This document shows positions 63,229-64,000 of a stretch of DNA of 64,000 nucleotides, in pieces; positions within the stretch are counted from its first letter, which is position 1; each line of letters starts with the position of its first letter. A program made the translations under genes and the position numbers. Source of the stretch: Aquimarina sediminis (GTDB taxonomy: Bacteria; Bacteroidota; Bacteroidia; Flavobacteriales; Flavobacteriaceae); assembly GCF_002895435.1 (NCBI RefSeq), contig NZ_POYJ01000001.1, positions 682,001-746,000 on the forward strand, in the 5' to 3' direction. The notes beneath the pieces were generated by a model. The model was given only the letters and a program-made list of their open reading frames with translations. It was not told the origin of the DNA and searched no databases.

Positions 63229-64000
63229 ATGGATCGCTCAAAAACAGTTACGGTACAAATTCTTAACGCTTTTACAGAAAATGGTAAAGGTGGTAATCCA
63301 GCAGGTGTAGTTTTAAACGCAGATAAACTATCTGATAAAAATAGATTAGAAATATCTAAAAAAATTGGAATATCAGAAATCGCTTTTGTTTCAAAATCAA
63401 AAAATGCTGATTTCAAACTAGATTTCTATACTCCAAAAATGCAAATTGCACATTGTGGACATGCTACAATAGCAACATTTTCCTATCTAAAACAAATAGA
63501 AGTTCTAAAGAATGATAATTCTTCTAAAGAAACCATAGATGGAAAACGAGAAATAAAAATGATAGGAGATTTGGCATTTATGGAGCAACTGGCGCCACAA
63601 TATGTCAACATGGATCATAAGGAACATATCATCCTAAAATCTTTAGGGTTGAAGAAAAATGATCTTATACCCAATGCCCCTATTCAATTAGTAAATACAG
63701 GGAATTCATTTATACTGATTCCTGTTAAAAGTAAAATGGTTTTAAAAAATGTAATCCCTGACTTTGACCTAATAAATGAAATAAGTGAAGAATTTGATCT
63801 AATTGGGTATTATGTGTTTTCTACCAACACAGAAAATTCTGAAAACGATGCTACCGCAAGAATGTTTGGTCCACGTTACGGAATATCAGAAGAAGCAGGA
63901 ACAGGAATGGCTGCAGGACCTCTTGCCTGTTATTTATTCGATATTATAAATATTAAGAAAAAAAGTTTCCTCATCCAACAAGGTAAATACATGAAAAAAC
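63229..64000 (+). CDS. PhzF-family isomerase/epimerase, 5' part
   Basis: The frame is open from the ATG at 63229 to the window end (257 codons), so the 3' end is missing. 'VQILNAFTENGKGGNPAGVVL', Glu in 'ISEIAFVSKS', 'AHCGHATIAT' and 'ATARMFGPRYGISEEAGTGMAAGPLA' in short sections match the PhzF superfamily of diaminopimelate-epimerase-fold enzymes. Glu near 49 would be the catalytic base. It is 58 bases after sigZ. Phenazine synthesis is not implied, since most family members act on other substrates. Confidence 0.88.
   Translation, partial: MDRSKTVTVQILNAFTENGKGGNPAGVVLNADKLSDKNRLEISKKIGISEIAFVSKSKNADFKLDFYTPKMQIAHCGHATIATFSYLKQIEVLKNDNSSKETIDGKREIKMIGDLAFMEQLAPQYVNMDHKEHIILKSLGLKKNDLIPNAPIQLVNTGNSFILIPVKSKMVLKNVIPDFDLINEISEEFDLIGYYVFSTNTENSENDATARMFGPRYGISEEAGTGMAAGPLACYLFDIINIKKKSFLIQQGKYMKK

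Overview
The window is an AT-rich, gene-dense chromosomal segment from a member of the Bacteroidota, most likely a marine flavobacterium close to Aquimarina or a relative; the genus is inference. The signs are a type IX secretion C-terminal sorting domain (13003-14148), head-GIN and DUF4097 envelope proteins behind an ECF sigma factor, the Bacteroidota -7 promoter element TAnnTTTG (for example 20645-20652 and 51317-51324), many TTG/GTG starts with almost no Shine-Dalgarno signal, and flavobacterial housekeeping genes (lon, recQ, mreB, cmk, a 7TM-HD phosphodiesterase). No rRNA, tRNA, CRISPR array, transposase or integrase was recognised.

Layout. 1-4.7 kb: the end of an MscS-type channel gene, then an accessory block with a zinc-ribbon membrane protein, a DUF4265 protein, an MspJI/AspBHI-like modification-dependent restriction enzyme and a class A beta-lactamase. 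4.8-9.2 kb: a 21-bp degenerate repeat, a 7TM-HD (PgpH-type) phosphodiesterase, thiolase and an NlpC/P60 peptidase. 9.5-13 kb: GNAT, a TetR regulator and two tandem paralogous SDR oxidoreductases that share operator-like palindromes. 13-19.6 kb: a T9SS-secreted NHL/SMP-30-like protein, a LytTR/LytS-type two-component pair, a DUF2461 protein, a CBS protein and the cysE-cysM cysteine operon. 19.8-24.7 kb: a DUF4386 protein, an ArsR-SRPBCC operon with a readable promoter, a Crp/Fnr-like regulator and a DUF6268/membrane/NmrA-like cluster. 24.8-29.7 kb: the main accessory region, with single-gene units bounded by hairpins: a HEXXH protein, a 596-aa protein with a pyroglutamyl-peptidase-like domain plus an exported partner, and a 151-aa orphan. 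30-46 kb: core genes (recQ, hybrid kinase, mutarotase-like, MOSC, truA-like, LysM, cmk, mreB, lon) and the ECF sigma/anti-sigma/DUF4097/GIN operon. 46-57.7 kb: exopolysaccharide genes (CpsB-type phosphatase, Wzc-like kinase, Wza-like exporter, CapD-like dehydratase, DegT aminotransferase, MBOAT and SGNH acetylation pair), interrupted by two DUF1842-like genes of which one carries an internal stop. 58-64 kb: an AraC regulator, an amidohydrolase, a frameshifted SUMF1-like gene, a DUF4328 protein, a SigZ-like sigma factor and the start of a PhzF gene that runs off the end.

The least explained parts are the hairpin-bounded gene units at 1.8-3.3 and 24.8-29.7 kb. In them the HEXXH/four-cysteine protein and the pyroglutamyl-peptidase-like protein with its overlapping exported partner are the best candidates for an undescribed system, possibly defence or interbacterial conflict. 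All functional names were assigned by eye from protein motifs and family resemblance.
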